From: Euglena gracilis
Lineage: Eukaryota; Euglenida; Euglenophyceae; Euglenales
Length of the DNA stretch: 64,000 nt
Direction: 5' to 3'
Assembly: GCA_039621445.1 (NCBI GenBank)
Contig: CP154956.1
Coordinates: forward strand, 65,364,257-65,428,256
Positions 62,601 through 64,000 of the stretch are shown piece after piece (within the stretch, counting starts at the first letter, position 1; every line of letters begins with the position of its first letter). The notes beneath the pieces are model-generated. The model was not told the DNA's origin and did not search any database. It saw nothing but the letters and a program-made list of their open reading frames with translations. The position numbers and the translations under genes are program-made.

Positions 62601-63842
62601 CAAAAAAGTTCCAAAAAGTCTCAAAAAGAAAAGAAAAGAAATTGCTCAAAAAATGACGTTTTTTTGGACGGTTTCAAAAATTATTAATTATTTTTTTTTG
62701 GCAAGTGTGCTTAAAATCCACTTTTTTTTCGAACATCCAAAAAAAAGTTGCCAAAAATTACCCCCTTTGGGGCTGTCCGAGGTTCGGGTATGGGAATAGC
62801 TCAGGGGTGGGGGGACATCCCCCTCCATTCTGTTCCCATTGTAAAGGGTCCCGGGGATGGGAATAGCCCGGGGAGAAGGGGCATGGTATGTGGGAGCAGT
62901 GAAACAGGCGCAGGGCCCCGCGCTTCAGTGGAATGAGAAATGCCTCGATGCACCGTATCCGCCCGCGCCATCGCCCATCACACCCACCGCACACCACAAC
63001 ATCACATCACACATCACACATCACACCACACGTCACATCACACATCAGACATCACATCACACATCACACATCACATCGCATCACACATCACACCACACAT
63101 CGCCCATCACACCACACACCACACACCACGGCGCCGGCAGGGATGAACCACGTGGAGCGCAAGCCACTGCACCCCTACACACTGATGAAGCTGCTGGGGG
63201 ACGCGGGCTTCACCATCACGGAGAAGGCCCGCAGCAACCTCACGACGCCTGCCAAGCGCCGCAACGACATTGCGTCCCTGGAGGTGGCGGAGGCGATCCG
63301 CGCGGAGCGGGGAGCCCTGCCGGGGACCGTGGACCGCGACAGCGTGGACGGTGTGCGGGGTGGGGATGCGTTTGGCAGCTGCCGTTTGGTGGGAAACCGG
63401 AAACTATTGCACCAAACGGCCAGAAGGTTATGTGAAACGTGGCGTTGCTTGCATTTTTTTTTCTGAGCCCAAATCCAGCCCTTCACCCGGCCAGTCCATG
63501 CGGAATGCCTTTGAGTTTCCCTCCACCGCCGCCAAACCAAACCAAACTCGCATCCGCTTGGCCCGGCCCAACGCCGCAGGGTCCAGCGCCCCACCGGCCG
63601 CGGCGCCGGAGCGGCCCCTGCAGCCCGCAGACCTCGACGATCCGCTGCTGGTGGAGCTGCTGCGCGGCCTGCTGCGGCCGATGGGCTTCACCGACATCGA
63701 GCTGGGCTACCAGTCCGCCCCGCAGCTACTTCACGTGCTGCAGGAGCAGCTGGCGCTGTATGAGAAGCGGCACAAGGGCCTGCACCCCTCCAAGCCCCCA
63801 GCGCAGGTGGAGGTGCTGTTCTGCAACATGACCCGGCGGTGA
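48672..63842 (+). CDS. CaMKK-like Ser/Thr protein kinase apparently fused to a phosphorelay receiver domain
   Basis: Exons: 48672-~48809 (or 48871), 50084-50103, 50513-50621, 51533-51626, 56152-56303, 57012-57088, 57255-57414, 57874-58046, 58749-58802, 59955-60032, 60200-60384, 60701-60773, 63141-63350, 63580-63842 (TGA). MGCGAS fits N-myristoylation (Gly2) and palmitoylation (Cys3), so membrane association is likely. Kinase motifs: SVNEYVLQRPLG, ATP-binding Lys (FALKMVEKK), LRHRNIANLYEVIED, hinge IFEYVSGG, HSHKVIHRDINPD, VKICDFGVSKIL, GTMLFSPPEA, DVWALGVTLFAYIYGHTPF, RIDLNQIRDHPWL; closest to CaMKK/SnRK-activating kinases. Receiver motifs: VRSILIVDD, phospho-Asp in FILMDFHLDDPCLDG, Thr in IIGLTGDDD, Lys in MNHVERKPL. 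A donor at 58047 and acceptor before 58749 share phase; otherwise the kinase would stop at TAG 58098-58100 and the receiver would be separate. C-terminal tail helical, family unknown. The Gly-rich loop is incomplete in my model. Confidence 0.82.
50860..51140. repeat. Noncoding dispersed family, diverged copy
   Basis: CCGAAACACCTCTGTTTCAC, GGCGCGAGTTATTCAGCC, AATGAAACAAAGAAAAGC and AAAATGTCCAG follow the same order as in 11990-12300, with many substitutions. It lies in a kinase intron. Confidence 0.55.
51713..51972. repeat. (ACAT)n array
   Basis: About 65 almost perfect ACAT units, preceded by TGCATGCATGCA and ending in CACACA. Frames reading Tyr-Ile-His-Thr are artefacts. Confidence 0.97.
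51990..52135. repeat. GCTCTTGTAGTGGACGCTCG repeat, left of an inverted pair
   Basis: GCTCTTGTAGTGGACGCTCG, CTTCGCCAGAG and CTATTTGGACCCTGCTCTTG recur in reverse complement at about 54080-54160. The two copies therefore bracket the (ATGT)n arrays in inverted orientation. Confidence 0.8.
52130..52181. repeat. CTGAGCTCTTATC hairpin motif, copy 2
   Basis: CGCTGAGCTCTTATCTCTTTAGAGTAAGAGCGAAGCTTACCACCAGGG matches the copies at 11900 and 62237. The arms GCTCTTA and TAAGAGC are conserved, while the loop differs between copies. Confidence 0.7.
52242..53612. repeat. (ATGT)n array with ATGC and ACGT variant blocks
   Basis: About 1.37 kb of ATGT units. A block of ATGC units lies at about 52366-52499, and short GCATGCATGC and ACGTACGT islands recur near 52718-52770, 53050-53095, 53308-53372 and 53421-53440. 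The islands repeat in the same order, suggesting internal duplication. Confidence 0.97.
53614..53832. mobile_element. TAAACCCC / GGGGTTTA element inserted in the (ATGT)n array
   Basis: The left end TAAACCCCCCCCAAATAACACC and the right end GGTGTTATTTGGGGGGGTTTA are inverted repeats. Internal words GTGTTATTTTTACATGGAAA match the copies near 12300 and 23909. ATGT units lie on both sides, so the element interrupts the array. Confidence 0.7.
54065..54175. repeat. Right copy of the inverted GCTCTTGTAGTGGACG pair
   Basis: The reverse complement of 51990-52060, with GAAGAGCACC and CTCTGGCGAAGCGAGCGTCC. Confidence 0.8.
54175..55305. repeat. (ACAT)n / (ACCT)n / (CAGA)n array
   Basis: ACAT units, an ACCT block at about 54205-54265, a long mixed ACAT/CAGA section at about 54500-55130, then pure ACAT to 55300. 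Not coding in either direction. Confidence 0.97.
57415..57865. mobile_element. CA...TG element between kinase exons (candidate introner)
   Basis: The ends CAGGGCCCCGGGG and CCCCGGGCCCTG are near-inverse repeats. Removing it together with the following 8 bases joins GHTPFTADTR to QALFDEIQNKELEFP, continuous as in CaMKK-type kinases. There is no GT donor at the required place. The flanking octamers (CACCCGGC, GGGCCAGC) agree poorly. Confidence 0.5.
58190..58740 (+). other. Intron joining the kinase and receiver halves
   Basis: C-run repeats (CCCCCCCCCAGCCCCCAGAC, GGGGGGGGGGTCC) and a T-rich stretch precede a long C-run and the acceptor at 58748. No start codon in frame with the receiver exon is seen downstream of the acceptor, which supports an upstream exon. 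Confidence 0.5.
59549..59843. mobile_element. hAT-like MITE, family 2, intact copy in the receiver gene
   Basis: The ends are CAGGTGTTTTTTTTAGTCTTGG and CGGTCTTGAAAAATAACCCCTG. The exact 8-bp TSD GGTAGGAG lies on both sides (59541-59548 and 59844-59851). The core GCGCCGAAGGCGCCGAAATTT and GTGCTATTTTCAGCA is the reverse complement of that in 8661-8902. Confidence 0.85.
61610..62230. repeat. Noncoding dispersed family, inverted copy
   Basis: The reverse complement of the 16490-17220 block: GGGCATTCCAAGGGCTTC, TTTGCTTCATTTCTGAGATA, CGGAAATAATGTACGTT, GGCCAATCCTACCCAATCTGG. It lies in the last long intron of the kinase-receiver gene. Confidence 0.7.
62237..62460. repeat. CTGAGCTCTTATC hairpin motif (copy 3) with adjoining family segment
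   Basis: 62237-62293 carries CGCTGAGCTCTTATCCCTTTATTGTTGAGAGCGAAGCTTACCACCAGGG. The stem is imperfect here (GCTCTTA / TTGAGAGC). GATTATCACTATGACCCCGG and TTCCAAATCACCTCCGTTTG follow, as in the 11900-12110 copy, so the two motifs travel together. Confidence 0.65.
62985..63130. repeat. CACATCACA microsatellite
   Basis: Imperfect ACATCACACATCACACC units just upstream of the receiver exon at 63141. Confidence 0.85.
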
Positions 63843-63927
63843 CGCACCAGGAGAGAGGGACCCAGACCCACAGACACACAGCGACATGTATGCATCGCAT
63901 GCAGACACACACACACACACACACACA

Positions 63928-63959
<32 letters not shown>

Positions 63960-64000
63960 CGTACGCACACGCACACGCACGTACGCATGTACGCACGCGC
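63843..64000. repeat. Downstream sequence with (CA)n / (CGCA)n microsatellite
   Basis: After the TGA at 63840-63842, CACACACA passes into GCACGCACGCAC up to the window edge. No other feature is visible. Confidence 0.85.

Overview
This is a stretch of nuclear DNA from a eukaryote, most likely a unicellular alga or other plastid-bearing protist. Coding sequence is broken into many short exons (20 to about 210 bases) with GC-rich codons. Introns are long, repeat-filled and bordered mostly by GTGYG-type donors and YAG acceptors, and there is no operon-like packing. One gene is an EF-hand (p)ppGpp synthetase (CRSH type, known from land plants and green algae), which points to a plastid. I cannot name the species. 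No rRNA, tRNA or CRISPR array was seen.

Four genes, all on the + strand, can be assembled from exons whose reading phases mostly agree. (1) About 0.4-25.1 kb: a multidomain protein with a SAM-like N-terminal part, helical segments, leucine-rich repeats and EF-hand-like C-terminal modules; its 5' end may lie outside the window. (2) About 26.0-35.5 kb: a RelA/SpoT homologue with a degenerate hydrolase domain, a recognisable synthetase domain and C-terminal EF-hands. Membrane-segment and Pro/Ser-rich exons at 26.0-28.0 kb are probably its N-terminus. (3) 36.3-46.4 kb: the HAT-repeat module of the ribosome-biogenesis factor Rrp5/PDCD11, apparently without the S1 domains. (4) 48.7-63.8 kb: a CaMKK-like protein kinase with an N-terminal MGC acylation motif that appears to continue into a complete phosphorelay receiver domain. 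Genes 2 and 4 both suggest calcium-linked signalling; gene 4 would link a Ser/Thr kinase to two-component signalling.

Much of the rest is repeat. Several families of short non-autonomous DNA transposons share the same plan: ends CA...TG, terminal inverted repeats and 8-bp target-site duplications (TSDs), as in the hAT superfamily. Copies lie in introns at 2.9, 8.7, 15.1, 20.1, 21.7, 37.8 and 59.5 kb. Most notably, one sits inside the synthetase coding sequence at 32.6 kb, where removing the element plus one TSD restores an open, conserved frame. Similar but weaker cases occur in the Rrp5-like gene (39.8 kb) and the kinase (57.4 kb). Several introns lack a GT donor where the protein requires the junction, so I infer that transposons have created introns here (introners).

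Other repeats include a purine/G-tract of about 850 bp (41.6-42.4 kb), (CAA)n arrays, a palindromic GGCCATCATGACCCA minisatellite, about 3.6 kb of ACAT/ATGT arrays in a kinase intron, and a recurrent noncoding family carrying a CTGAGCTCTTATC...GTAAGAGCGAAGCTTACC hairpin.
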